This document shows positions 26,450-35,084 of a DNA stretch of 61,089 nucleotides, in pieces. The position numbers were made by a program, and so were the translations under genes. Under the pieces are notes generated by a model that saw only the letters and a list, made by a program, of their open reading frames with translations, was not told the DNA's origin and did not search any database. The DNA is from Chloroflexota bacterium (GTDB lineage: Bacteria > Chloroflexota > Anaerolineae > Aggregatilineales > Phototrophicaceae): assembly GCA_028873975.1 (NCBI GenBank), contig JAPPMO010000012.1, forward strand, positions 1 to 61,089. Reading direction: 5' to 3'. Each line of letters begins with the position of its first letter. The first letter of the stretch is position 1.

Positions 26450-27196
26450 TTGAGCCATAAAGCATCGCCGTTCCTTAGCATAGTGATACCGGCGCATAAC
26501 GAAGAGTCTCGCTTACCCGCCAGCCTGGCGCAGATCAGCGCCTACTTGCAGGGGCAGGACTACGCCTTCGAGGTCATCATCGTTGAAAACGGGAGTAAAG
26601 ACCGCACTTTTGAAGTAGCCAAGGAGTTCGCGGAGTCCTTCAGCCATATCTGCGTCATTCAGTCGCCTGATAATATGCGAGGCAAGGGCTTGGCCGTCAA
26701 ACAAGGGATGCTGGCGGCAAAGGGCGAATGGCGCTTCATTTGCGACGCCGATCTGTCTATGCGCATCGAGGATATCGTCCGCTTCCTGCCACCGGCAAGC
26801 GACGGATTCGACTTGATTATCGCCAGCCGAGAGGCGCCGGGCGCGCAGCGGGTGGACGAACCAGAATATCGGCACATGATCGGCAGAATAAACAACTGGA
26901 TTATCAAGCTGGCCGCCCTTGACGATTTTGAGGATACGCAATGCGGATTCAAGATGTTTAGCCGTTCCGCGGCGATTGATCTTTTCGGCGTTCAGAAAAT
27001 GAATGGCATCGGCTTTGACGTAGAGCTGCTCTATATTGCCAAACGCCGTGGCTACAAGATCAAAGAAGTGCCGATCACCTGGTATTACGATCCCTATTCG
27101 ACCATGCGGCTATGGGATGACTCAATCAACATGCTGCGCGAAATCTGGGAAATACGGCAGAACTGGCGTCGTGGGGACTATGAAAAAAGAGACTAA
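26450..27196 (+). CDS. Family 2 glycosyltransferase, dolichyl-P-glucose synthase-like
   Basis: A 248-residue GT2 with FLSIVIPAHNEESRLP at the start, GSKDRTFEVAKEFAE, and GKGLAVKQGMLAAKGEWRFICDADLSM (split by the helix; DADLS is the metal site). DTQCGFKMFSRSAA and RRGYKIKEVPITWYYD are characteristic of the ALG5/DPM-like synthases that make lipid-linked monosaccharides. TTG start with no strong ribosome site nearby. It overlaps rnhB by 17 bases. Probable role: lipid-phosphate sugar donor for surface glycans. Confidence 0.82.
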   Translation: MSHKASPFLSIVIPAHNEESRLPASLAQISAYLQGQDYAFEVIIVENGSKDRTFEVAKEFAESFSHICVIQSPDNMRGKGLAVKQGMLAAKGEWRFICDADLSMRIEDIVRFLPPASDGFDLIIASREAPGAQRVDEPEYRHMIGRINNWIIKLAALDDFEDTQCGFKMFSRSAAIDLFGVQKMNGIGFDVELLYIAKRRGYKIKEVPITWYYDPYSTMRLWDDSINMLREIWEIRQNWRRGDYEKRD

Positions 27197-27854
27197 AAGG
27201 CCCGAGACTGCCAGCCTGCGCTTCGAGAAAGAATACTTCTCGGCTGGATGCCGAGTCATCATGGGCATGGACGAAGCCGGCCGAGGTCCGCTGGCCGGTC
27301 CAGTAGCGGCGGGGGCTGTGGCGCTGCCCCTGCATCGAGACGACCTCCCCAAAGTCCTGAAAGGAGCCCGCGACAGCAAAGAGATGAATGCCAGCCAGCG
27401 CCAGGCGGCGGAGGCCGCTATCAAGGAAATCGCGCTCACCTGGGGTATCGGTCATAGCAGCGCGCAAGAGATTGACGCCTCCGGCATCCTTAGCGCCACC
27501 AAGCTCGCTATGCGGCGCGCGCTTTCTGATGCGCTGGAACGGCGCCCCGTCGCGCCGGACTGTTTGTTTCTCGACTATTTGCCCTGGCCAGAACAACAAG
27601 ATTACCCGGTGCGCAGCATAACCAAAGGCGACAAACTCTCGCTGAGCATCGCTTGCGCCAGCATCATCGCCAAGGTCTGGCGCGACAAATACATGACCGC
27701 GCTGGAAGATCCTTATCCGGAATACGGATTCGCCCGGAACAAAGGGTATGGGACCAGAGCGCATCTCAATGCCCTGGACCGTCATGGACCCTGCGAATAC
27801 CACCGCGCGACCTTCAAGCCCGTGCGCGATCTGTTGAGCGCCGGCACAGCCTAG
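27180..27854 (+). CDS. rnhB: Ribonuclease HII
   Basis: A 224-residue RNase HII. The catalytic acids are in IMGMDEAGRGPLAGPVAAGA (Asp and Glu), CLFLDYLPWP (Asp) and ALEDPYPEYGF (Asp); GDKLSLSIACASIIAKVWRD is the family's core helix. It removes ribonucleotides from DNA. The in-frame ATG at 27036 would read through the glycosyltransferase; the ATG at 27180 fits the family length and gives MKKETKRPET. It overlaps the preceding gene by 17 bases, an odd but tight spacing for a housekeeping gene within a glycan operon. Confidence 0.92.
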   Translation: MKKETKRPETASLRFEKEYFSAGCRVIMGMDEAGRGPLAGPVAAGAVALPLHRDDLPKVLKGARDSKEMNASQRQAAEAAIKEIALTWGIGHSSAQEIDASGILSATKLAMRRALSDALERRPVAPDCLFLDYLPWPEQQDYPVRSITKGDKLSLSIACASIIAKVWRDKYMTALEDPYPEYGFARNKGYGTRAHLNALDRHGPCEYHRATFKPVRDLLSAGTA

Positions 27855-27869
27855 AGTCAACTCCCATTA

Positions 27870-27899
27870 ATGACCGGCGTACCAAACCTATGGTATTAT
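27870..27899 (+). promoter_or_regulatory. Promoter candidate before the group-1 glycosyltransferase
   Basis: ATGACC (27870-27875), 18 bases, then TATTAT (27894-27899) with an extended-10 TGG just before. It ends 26 bases before the GTG start at 27926. This is the best promoter-like sequence between rnhB and this gene. Confidence 0.4.
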
Positions 27900-27925
27900 T
27901 CGGCTCAGACTAACTGGAGTTCGGC

Positions 27926-29083
27926 GTGAAGATTGCGCTTGTTCACGACTGGTTGAATCAAATCGGCGGCGCGGAAGACGTACTCGAGGTTTTGCTCGGC
28001 AAATATCCGCAAAGCCCAATTTTCACGAGTATTTTCGCGCCAGATCTCATGCCGGAACGCTATCGACAATGGGATATTCGCACGCTATGGATCGATAATC
28101 TGCCCCTTATTCATCGTCAACACCAACCTTACTTGCCCTTTTATCCTTTAGCCTGGAACGGTCTGAACTTAAAGGAATTTGATGTGGTGCTGAGCAACAA
28201 AAGCGGCTTCTGTCATGGCCTGCAGTTTGATGCCTCCACAGTGCATATCTGCTATTGCCTCAGTCCCACGCGCTACGTCTGGCAACTCGATAACTACCTG
28301 GCAGGCGAGGGATTGGGCAAGCCAACAGAGACGCTGATTCGGCCTCTCGTCAATCTGCTGCGTCGCTGGGACTATGCCGCTGCGCAACGCGTTTCGCATT
28401 TCATTGCCATCAGCAGCGCGATAAAGCGGCGTATCAAGACCTTTTATAACCGCGAATCGAGCATCATCTTCCCGCCGGTGGAAACCTCGCGTTTTCAACC
28501 CGCGCTTCAGAAGGAAATTGAAGATTACTTTTTGATAGTGTCTCGTCTGATTCCTTACAAGCGCATTGATATCGCGGTAGGGGCGGCGAGCGAATTGGGT
28601 CTGCCCTTGAAGATCGCCGGGCGCGGACGCGATCTGGAACGGCTGAAATCAATCGCGGGGGAAACTGTCGAATTCCTGGGCTACGTGCCTGATCAGGATT
28701 TGCCTCGTCTCATGTCCCGCTGCCGAGCGCTTCTGTTTCCCGGTCTGGAAGATTTTGGAATCACCACTGTGCAAGCGCAATCCGCCGGGCGCCCCGTCAT
28801 CGCCTTCAAAGGCGGCGGCGCGCTCGATACGGTGCTGCCCGGTGTCACCGGCGAATTTTTCGATAGCATGTCCGTAGGCAGCCTGAAGTCCGTCATGGCG
28901 CGTTTTGACGCGGGCGCTTACGATCCCGCGAAGATTCGTCGGCATGCGCTCAAATTTGATACAAGCGTCTTTTCCCGGAACATCACCGCTTTTGTTGAGC
29001 AAGCCTGGCAGGCGCATCGGAATGGCGGGGATTTTGCCTGGCAAGATCCTCTTGAAGACGGAAGGGAAATCGCATGGAACTGA
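27926..29083 (+). CDS. Family 4 (group 1) glycosyltransferase
   Basis: A 385-residue GT-B fold transferase. The N-terminal domain begins KIALVHDWLNQIGGAEDVLE, typical of WbaZ/mannosyltransferase-like proteins; the C-terminal donor domain has LIVSRLIPYKRIDIAVGAA, then RALLFPGLEDFGITTVQAQ with the family E-x7-E acid motif (GLEDFGITTVQ..). GTG start with GGAG close upstream. It overlaps the Wzz-like gene by 10 bases, so the two are likely co-translated. Confidence 0.88.
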   Translation: MKIALVHDWLNQIGGAEDVLEVLLGKYPQSPIFTSIFAPDLMPERYRQWDIRTLWIDNLPLIHRQHQPYLPFYPLAWNGLNLKEFDVVLSNKSGFCHGLQFDASTVHICYCLSPTRYVWQLDNYLAGEGLGKPTETLIRPLVNLLRRWDYAAAQRVSHFIAISSAIKRRIKTFYNRESSIIFPPVETSRFQPALQKEIEDYFLIVSRLIPYKRIDIAVGAASELGLPLKIAGRGRDLERLKSIAGETVEFLGYVPDQDLPRLMSRCRALLFPGLEDFGITTVQAQSAGRPVIAFKGGGALDTVLPGVTGEFFDSMSVGSLKSVMARFDAGAYDPAKIRRHALKFDTSVFSRNITAFVEQAWQAHRNGGDFAWQDPLEDGREIAWN

Positions 29084-29751
29084 CGGTGCTGGCGCGTGTG
29101 CTTTTTCGCCGCTGGTGGCTGGTGGCTGCGCCGGTCGCGCTCAGCGGGGCGCTTGTGATCGCTGGTTTGATCGGGCAGCCCGCTGCCAGCGCCGCCGGGT
29201 TCAACGCCCAAATTCGCTACAGCGCGTCGCAAGAATTGAACCTGCCCCATCCGGACGGCGATTATCATCATGTCTGGCTGGCATCGGAATACACAGTGAA
29301 TGCTTTCACCGACTGGGCGCGCAGCGGCAGCTTTCGTGATGAAATCGTCGAATGGCTCGCCGACCCTGGGATCGATATGAGCCGCTTGGGCATCGCTGCC
29401 GACAACGCGCGCAGCGTCGGCCTCATTTACCTGAGCCATAGCAATTCGGAATCACTGCAGAAGATTGCCGAGGCTGCCATGGCTGTCTTGGGCAGTCGCA
29501 ACCAGACATACTTCCCGCAACTCGGCGGCCAGCCCGCGCAAGTCACCATTCTCGACCAGCCCGCAATCACTCCGGCGGCGCCGCCCTTGACGAACCGTAT
29601 GGCGCCAATCCTGCGTTTGGGGTTAGGTCTGTTTATCGGTCTCGTGCTGGCATATTTGGCCGAATACCTTGATTTGCGCATCCACCATAAAGACGACCTG
29701 CAAAAGCTCGGCTTGCATGTCTTGGGCGCCATCCCGCGCCACCGGCTTTGA
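29074..29751 (+). CDS. Wzz-like polysaccharide co-polymerase / chain length regulator
   Basis: A 225-residue protein with two hydrophobic helices, one at residues ~13-33 and one at ~185-205, around a periplasmic-type domain. The C-terminal end, EYLDLRIHHKDDLQKLGLHVLGAIPRHRL, is the DLxxxLGLxVLGxIP motif that in Wzc-type proteins joins the adaptor to its kinase. A separate kinase homologue is at 19932-20585, so this would be the Gram-positive-type split arrangement (CapA/CapB, CpsC/CpsD). It is short for Wzz. Overlaps the upstream transferase by 10 bases. Confidence 0.78.
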   Translation: MELTVLARVLFRRWWLVAAPVALSGALVIAGLIGQPAASAAGFNAQIRYSASQELNLPHPDGDYHHVWLASEYTVNAFTDWARSGSFRDEIVEWLADPGIDMSRLGIAADNARSVGLIYLSHSNSESLQKIAEAAMAVLGSRNQTYFPQLGGQPAQVTILDQPAITPAAPPLTNRMAPILRLGLGLFIGLVLAYLAEYLDLRIHHKDDLQKLGLHVLGAIPRHRL

Positions 29752-29775
29752 TCGGCCAAATCGGAGGCGCAAGAC

Positions 29776-30546
29776 ATGAGCGAACAGTTTGACCTCAGCG
29801 GCAAAGTTGCAGTCGTGACGGGCGCGTCCCGCGGGATCGGCCGCTCCATTGCGGAGATCTTTGCCGATGCTGGCGCAAAGGTTGTGCTTGCCAGTCGCAA
29901 GCAGGAGGCGCTTGACGAGGTGGCGGAATCGATTCGGTCGACGGGTGGCATCGCTGTCGCCATCGCAGCGCACAATGGCGACAAAGCAGCCCTGAACGCG
30001 CTGGTCAGTGAAACGATCAAGCGCTTCGGCAAGCTCGACATCCTGGTGAACAACGCAGCGACCAATCCTCATTTCGGCAGTATTCTCGAGGCCGACGACA
30101 GCTATTGGCGCAAGACCATAGAGGTCAATCTCATGGGCAATGTATGGCTGACCGGGGCCGCCGTTCGGCACATGCGGGCGGGTGGCGGCGGGAAAATCAT
30201 CAATATCGCCTCTATCGTCGGCCTGAACCCGGGCCGGAATCAAGGCATATACAGCATCACAAAGGCCGGCATTATCAGCTTGACAAAGACGCTGGCTGTA
30301 GAATTGGGTCCCGACAATATACAAGTGAACGCCGTGGCGCCCGGCCTGATCAAGACGAAGTTCGCGCGCGCGATTTGGGAAAATGACGATCTATTGGCTG
30401 GGGTGATCGCGCAAAGTCCTGCGGGCCGGATCGGGCAACCGGCCGATATCGCCGGGCTGGCGCTCTACCTGGCCTCCCCAGCTTCGGATTTCACCTCGGG
30501 CGGCGTCTTTGTTGTGGATGGCGGGTTGACTTCAAGCGCTATCTGA
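29776..30546 (+). CDS. SDR family oxidoreductase
   Basis: A 256-residue short-chain dehydrogenase/reductase. Cofactor motif TGASRGIGRSIAE at the N-terminus (Arg after the Ser fits NADP(H)), NNAATNPH, the catalytic Ser region NIASIVGLNPG, YSITKAG with the Tyr and Lys, and PGLIKTKFA downstream. GGAGG ten bases before the ATG. It follows the Wzz-like gene by 24 bases and may be in the same transcript, but its substrate is unknown and similarity is to general 3-oxoacyl or glucose dehydrogenase-like SDRs. Confidence 0.85.
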   Translation: MSEQFDLSGKVAVVTGASRGIGRSIAEIFADAGAKVVLASRKQEALDEVAESIRSTGGIAVAIAAHNGDKAALNALVSETIKRFGKLDILVNNAATNPHFGSILEADDSYWRKTIEVNLMGNVWLTGAAVRHMRAGGGGKIINIASIVGLNPGRNQGIYSITKAGIISLTKTLAVELGPDNIQVNAVAPGLIKTKFARAIWENDDLLAGVIAQSPAGRIGQPADIAGLALYLASPASDFTSGGVFVVDGGLTSSAI

Positions 30547-30646
30547 TCTGATGTTCCGGCGCCACGCAAGGACCAGCCCGGTCGTTTCCGGCACGGGTCA
30601 TTGCGCATGGAAAACGCGAAGGCGAACGCAGTCTACTGGTAACTAA

Positions 30647-31237
30647 CTAGTTTTTGCTCTGGTCGATTTCCTCGTCATCATTTTCGATGACACGGGATTC
30701 ATCGTCGCTGGAGATGATTTCCGCTTCTTCAATTAATTCATTACCGTCATCATCCAAGTTTGCGCCGGAATCGTCCAGCACTCTGACCAGGTCTTCCTGA
30801 TCGATCAAGTCTTCGTCGGCCGGCGGTTGCGTCGCCGACCGCCCCATCATCGTGATCTTGCCGTCGATAAATGCCCCTTCTTCTGTGGTCAACGCCGATG
30901 CGCTTATGTCCCCCCAGATACGCCCGGTACGCAACAGTTGCACTTTGTTGCCCGCCACGTTCCCCCGGACAGTGCCGGCGATGGAGATATTGCGCGCGTT
31001 GATATCGGCTCGGATATCGGCCGATTCTCCAACCAAAATGTTGCCTTCAATCTCGAGCGTGCCGATGAATTTGCCGTCCATGCGCACATTGCCCGAACTG
31101 GTAAAACTGCCTTCGGTCTCGCTATTTGATCCGATGACGGTGTCGAAGCCGACTGGCTGGCCCACAGGCAATACTGTCACCGCTTCTTGTGATTCGGCAT
31201 CCGGCTGGCCGCGGCGGCCCGCGAAAAACGCGCTCAT
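30647..31237 (-). CDS. Bactofilin family protein
   Basis: A 196-residue bactofilin: residues ~30-135 are the DUF583 beta-helix (VIGSNSETEGSFTSSGNVRM, GKFIGTLEIEGNILVGE, AGTVRGNVAGNKVQLL, GRIWGDISASALTTEEGAF). Bactofilins polymerise without nucleotides on the membrane or wall and recruit wall enzymes. The N-terminus is short and has no membrane anchor. The last ~55 residues are extremely acidic and low-complexity (Asp/Glu-rich), an unusual tail for the family. It is monocistronic between the glycan genes and lipA. Confidence 0.9.
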   Translation of the reverse strand: MSAFFAGRRGQPDAESQEAVTVLPVGQPVGFDTVIGSNSETEGSFTSSGNVRMDGKFIGTLEIEGNILVGESADIRADINARNISIAGTVRGNVAGNKVQLLRTGRIWGDISASALTTEEGAFIDGKITMMGRSATQPPADEDLIDQEDLVRVLDDSGANLDDDGNELIEEAEIISSDDESRVIENDDEEIDQSKN

Positions 31238-31348
31238 GGCAACACCTCATTCCTTGCTTTGCGTAGCAAAACTATAACTGCTGCAGCTAAGGACCGCAAT
31301 GCCGTTCTACGCGCAAGTCAAGCAATCAGGACCTGCGACGCCAGTCCA

Positions 31349-32311
31349 TCAGCCGCTGGAGGCGCGCAACCGGAAATGATCCAGCCGCGATAACTCCCGC
31401 ACTTGCAACTCCGCCTGGTAACTGCTGCGCACCAAGGGACCGCTCTCGACCCATTTGAAGCCCATATCCAGCCCGGCCTCCCGCAACTGGCCGAATTCCA
31501 GAGGCGTATAATAACGCTCGATAGGAAGATGTCGCTTGCTCGGCTGCAAGTATTGCCCGACGGTCAGGATATCCACCCCGATATTGACCAAATCCCGCAT
31601 CGTCTCTCGCACTTCGGCAAAGGATTCGCCCAGACCAAGCATGATTCCGCTTTTTGTCAACACAAGCGGGTCCATTGCCTTGGCGTTTTTCAGGGTGGCA
31701 AGCGCCCACTCGTATTTGTCTTGCGGCTGCACTTTTTTGAATAAGCGGGGCACGGTTTCAACATTGTGGTTGAGTATCTCCGGCTGCGCGTCCATGACGA
31801 TCTTCAAAGCCATTTCACTGCCCTTGAAGTCAGGAATCAAAACCTCAATCGAGCAGCCCGGTTGCAATTGCCGGATCCTGCGGATGACCATGGCGAATAA
31901 AGGCGCGCCGCCATCTGGACGGTCATCGCGGTTAACGCTGGTGATCACCACATGCTGCAGCCCCATCGCGCGCACGCTTTCCGCCACACGATTCGGCTCG
32001 CCCCAATCCAGCGGTTGCGGCAAGCCTGTCTTTATGTCGCAGAATCCGCAACTGCGTGTGCAGGTGTCTCCCATCATCAAGAAGGTCGCCGTGCCACGCC
32101 CCCAGCACTCGCCGAGGTTTGGGCACTGCGCTTCTTCACAGACTGTGTGCAAGGTCTTGCCTCGCATCAGCGCTCGCACCTGCTCGTAGGTCTCGCCACT
32201 CGGCGCTCGGACGCGAATCCAGGGCGGACGGCGCCGCGGACTCTTGGGATCAGGCTGCCATTCGTCAGAAGTGGTCACCGGTATCAGATCCGGTTGAATC
32301 GTTTGCTTCAA
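31349..32311 (-). CDS. lipA: Lipoyl synthase
   Basis: A 320-residue radical-SAM enzyme that inserts two sulphurs into octanoyl chains. Both cluster motifs are seen: auxiliary [12 protein letters not shown] (C-x4-C-x5-C) and radical [11 protein letters not shown] (C-x3-C-x2-C). The [14 protein letters not shown] loop, [19 protein letters not shown] and [16 protein letters not shown] are standard. The final Arg-Ser-Ser-Tyr (VRSSYQAE) includes the conserved Ser of LipA. No lipB or 2-oxoacid dehydrogenase is next to it. Confidence 0.95.
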   Translation of the reverse strand: MKQTIQPDLIPVTTSDEWQPDPKSPRRRPPWIRVRAPSGETYEQVRALMRGKTLHTVCEEAQCPNLGECWGRGTATFLMMGDTCTRSCGFCDIKTGLPQPLDWGEPNRVAESVRAMGLQHVVITSVNRDDRPDGGAPLFAMVIRRIRQLQPGCSIEVLIPDFKGSEMALKIVMDAQPEILNHNVETVPRLFKKVQPQDKYEWALATLKNAKAMDPLVLTKSGIMLGLGESFAEVRETMRDLVNIGVDILTVGQYLQPSKRHLPIERYYTPLEFGQLREAGLDMGFKWVESGPLVRSSYQAELQVRELSRLDHFRLRASSG

Positions 32312-32661
32312 AGCCCCGCTCCATTATCTCAAAGTGCTCTGTGTACGCGCGTGACGTTAAGATCATTATACAGCAAGCAAGCCCGGATAAGCTATGCTGT
32401 CTGGCTTTCGGTAGTGTATCCTTTTCGGTTGAAACAGGAAATCTTAACCACCGAGTACACCGAGGGTGCCGAGAAATGTTTGCGAAATAGTCGTTTTCTT
32501 TGTGTTCTTCGTGTCTTAGTGGTTGGTCATGCTTTCAACCGGGCAAAATCGCTTGACTTGCCAATAATCTGAAATGCACCCGCGAATACCCGACTGCTTC
32601 GGTCTGTCGAGTCGCTTGTGTTATGCTATTCAGGAGAGGCTGAGGCCCCGGGCAAGAACGA
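32312..32661. other. Intergenic stretch between lipA and ABC ATPase
   Basis: No gene is supported. The region is the divergent control space for lipA and the ABC ATPase, and it carries one copy of a ~70-base dispersed repeat (32408-32477, listed separately). A clear promoter was not identified. Confidence 0.5.
32408..32477 (+). repeat. Dispersed ~70-bp intergenic repeat, copy 1
   Basis: This stretch, containing GTATCCTTTTCGGTTGAAAC and later TTAACCACCGAG, has an approximate copy at 59271-59340 in the opposite orientation (about 85% matching by eye). It has no open frame and lies between divergent genes. Its CACCGAG units are tandemly repeated. Confidence 0.75.
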
Positions 32662-33747
32662 ATGAGAACGATCACGCTCAAGAACGTGAGCAAGACCTTT
32701 TACGACAAGAGCCGCAAACTGACGCCTGTCCTGGCAATTAAGGACTTCAATCTGCGCGTGGAGGACGGTGAAGCAGTCGTCCTGCTGGGCCCCTCAGGCT
32801 GCGGCAAGACCACCCTGCTGCGCTTGATTGCCGGCCTGGACCATCCCGACTCGGGGGAAATCTATTACAACGACGTGCCGCTTGACGCGATTCCTATCGA
32901 AGAGCGCGGGATCGGTATGGTATTCCAGAATTACGTCTTGATCCCGCACTGGGAAAGTCGCAAAACCGTGGGTTTTTTCTTGCGATTGCGCGATCGGGAA
33001 GACGAGGTCCCAGCTCACGTCGAAACCGTTGCCAAAATAACCGGGGTCGATATCGAGAGCTTGATGGGCAGATTCCCCAGGAATCTTTCCGGTGGCGAGA
33101 AGCAGCGGGTGTCCATCGCCCGGGCATTTGCGCGCGACCTGGAATTGCTGCTCTTCGACGAACCCTTCGCGAACCTCGACGCCAAGTTTCGCGCGCAAGC
33201 CCGGGTCGAGCTCAAGCGCCTGATTCAAGAGTTTAACGTCACGCTTGTATACGTCACGCACGATCAAGTAGAAGCGATGAGCGTCGCCGACCGCATCGTT
33301 GTCATGGATGCTGGGCGGATTATCCAGGCGGGCGCTTACGAGCGCTTGCAAGAGAATCCAAACAGTTTATTCGTGGCGGAGTTCCTGGGCACGCCGACGA
33401 TTAACAAGTTTTGGGGGGTCGTCAGCGACGGCGAATGGGATGGCAGCTACATGGGACGAGCGCGACTGCCTCAGCAGCGCCCAAACGGCTGCGAAGTCAT
33501 CGTCGGCATCCGACCGGATCATATTCGCATCTGTGAAAAAGACGCCGGCATACCCGCGACTATTGATCGCGTCACACCCTATTATGCCGAAAAATTCAAC
33601 TTGCTTGAGGTCTGGCTGCGCAAGCGCCGCTGGCAGATTCAGGTGCCGCTCGAGCAATCTTTTTCCCCAGGCGAGACCGTCTATTGTCGCTTGGACTGGT
33701 CCCGCGCGCTTTTTTTCGAAGCGACGACGGGCGCGCGCATCCGCTAG
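32662..33747 (+). CDS. ABC transporter ATP-binding protein, MalK/UgpC-like (CUT1)
   Basis: A 361-residue ATPase. Walker A GPSGCGKTT, Q-loop VFQNYVLIPHW, signature LSGGEKQR, Walker B LLFDEPFANLD and H-loop VTHDQ are all intact. Residues ~245-361 form a TOBE regulatory domain. These features fit the ATPases that drive sugar importers. No permease or binding protein is adjacent, so it may serve several importers, as MsmK-type proteins do. Its 3' end overlaps the convergent comEA-like gene by four bases. Confidence 0.85.
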   Translation: MRTITLKNVSKTFYDKSRKLTPVLAIKDFNLRVEDGEAVVLLGPSGCGKTTLLRLIAGLDHPDSGEIYYNDVPLDAIPIEERGIGMVFQNYVLIPHWESRKTVGFFLRLRDREDEVPAHVETVAKITGVDIESLMGRFPRNLSGGEKQRVSIARAFARDLELLLFDEPFANLDAKFRAQARVELKRLIQEFNVTLVYVTHDQVEAMSVADRIVVMDAGRIIQAGAYERLQENPNSLFVAEFLGTPTINKFWGVVSDGEWDGSYMGRARLPQQRPNGCEVIVGIRPDHIRICEKDAGIPATIDRVTPYYAEKFNLLEVWLRKRRWQIQVPLEQSFSPGETVYCRLDWSRALFFEATTGARIR

Positions 33748-34382
33748 TCAAATGCGATCAAATCTTGCCATTTGGCGATGGTGGCTTCACCGATGCCCGA
33801 GATCTTGTCCAATTCGGCAAAACTGTCAATAGAGCCTATCTCATCGCGATAGGCCGCGATCCGTCCCGCCAGAGCTGGTCCGACGCCCGGCAAACTCAGC
33901 AATTCGTTTTCGCTCGCTGTGTTGATGCGCAATAAATCGCCGCCCGACGGCGTCGGCAGGGACAAGCCCAAGCTTTGTTCATCGACCGAGGGCACATGGA
34001 TTTGATCGCCATCGCGCAAGATACCGGCTACATTGACCAAGGTCTTGTTCGCCGAATTCGCGAAGCCGCCAGCAGCCGCGATCGCGTCTTGGACTCGGCT
34101 GCCAAAAGGCAGTTCATGGGTAGATTCCGGCAGTATGACAGCCCCGGTCACGTATACGAGAATCGGTCCCGGGGTCGCGGTAGGAGCATTGGTCGCTGTT
34201 GGAAGCGGTGGATTAATCGTAATTGTGGTCGGCTCGGGCCGGGACAAGTACAACATAGTCCCGCCAAAAGCCATGAAGATGATAGCAAGCAAGTAAACGA
34301 CGAGGGTGATTTTCGACGAGGACAGCGATGACACTGCAACTCTTCCGCGGAATAGTTCGATCTTTGATACTATTGTATCCAA
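33744..34382 (-). CDS. comEA: ComEA-like DNA-binding protein (SLBB plus helix-hairpin-helix)
   Basis: A 212-residue protein: one N-terminal membrane helix (residues ~25-46), a Thr/Pro-rich linker with TATPGP, an SLBB domain (~75-130, ILVYVTGAVILPES..LRDGDQIHVPS), and two HhH motifs at the C-terminus (INTASENELLSLPGVGPALAGRIAAYR and FAELDKISGIGEATIAKW, each a tandem GxGxxxAxxI unit). This is the layout of ComEA, which binds incoming DNA outside the membrane during transformation. Only 21 bases follow the apt-like gene. No comEC in the window. Confidence 0.88.
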   Translation of the reverse strand: MDTIVSKIELFRGRVAVSSLSSSKITLVVYLLAIIFMAFGGTMLYLSRPEPTTITINPPLPTATNAPTATPGPILVYVTGAVILPESTHELPFGSRVQDAIAAAGGFANSANKTLVNVAGILRDGDQIHVPSVDEQSLGLSLPTPSGGDLLRINTASENELLSLPGVGPALAGRIAAYRDEIGSIDSFAELDKISGIGEATIAKWQDLIAFD

Positions 34383-34403
34383 TCTGTTGGAAAAACGTTA
34401 GGC

Positions 34404-34955
34404 CTAATCATCAACCCAGACCGGCAAGTGGCCCAGAGCGACAATGTCGTACCACTGCGCGCGATCGCCTTCGGTGAAGATAGCCGCTTCAGCCACGATT
34501 TCGGCGCCGGCTTTGTTGATAATCAGGCGCATGCCCTGCAGCGTACTGCCGGTCGAAATCACATCATCCAACAGGGCGATTCGCTTGCCGGTAACCAGTT
34601 TGCGATCTTTTTCATCCAGGAACAGCGTTTGAGGTTTGCCGGTCGTGATGCTCAAGGTTTCGCTTTGCAAGGCATCGCCCATATAAGGCTTATGTGTCTT
34701 GCGCAAGACGACATAAGGCAGATTCATCTCTGTGCTTAGCGCGTGGGCGAGCGGAATGGACTTTGCCTCCGCAGTGACAAGGTAATCAATGCGCTTGTCC
34801 GCCAGCCGTTCAGCGAGCGCCTTGCTCACCGCATTCACGAATTCGGTATCACCCAATATATTCAGGATGGCAATCTTGACACCGGGTTTGATTTCCATCA
34901 AACGCAGATCGCGCTTGATACCGGCAACTTCTACACTATGGACTTCTGGGGACAT
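34404..34955 (-). CDS. Phosphoribosyltransferase, adenine PRTase-like
   Basis: A 183-residue type I PRTase. The PRPP-binding loop is RIALLDDVISTGSTL near residue 125-139. The central YLVTAEAKSIPLAHALSTEM and RKTHKPYMGDAL stretches resemble adenine phosphoribosyltransferase and related proteins that use the Lys in KTHKP. It would salvage a nucleobase to its monophosphate. It could also be an orotate-like or regulatory PRTase. It lies between two unrelated genes on the same strand, 21 bases before the comEA-like gene. Confidence 0.78.
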   Translation of the reverse strand: MSPEVHSVEVAGIKRDLRLMEIKPGVKIAILNILGDTEFVNAVSKALAERLADKRIDYLVTAEAKSIPLAHALSTEMNLPYVVLRKTHKPYMGDALQSETLSITTGKPQTLFLDEKDRKLVTGKRIALLDDVISTGSTLQGMRLIINKAGAEIVAEAAIFTEGDRAQWYDIVALGHLPVWVDD

Positions 34956-35084
34956 GGCGATTCCTTTTGCTGGCGAACCGACTCCGCTACCACAGATTAT
35001 ATCTTGCGGCGGACGTCATGGAAAACCGCTGATTTTCCTGCCTGCAAGATGGCGAATACAAATGCGATTATGGCAAGCGACATT

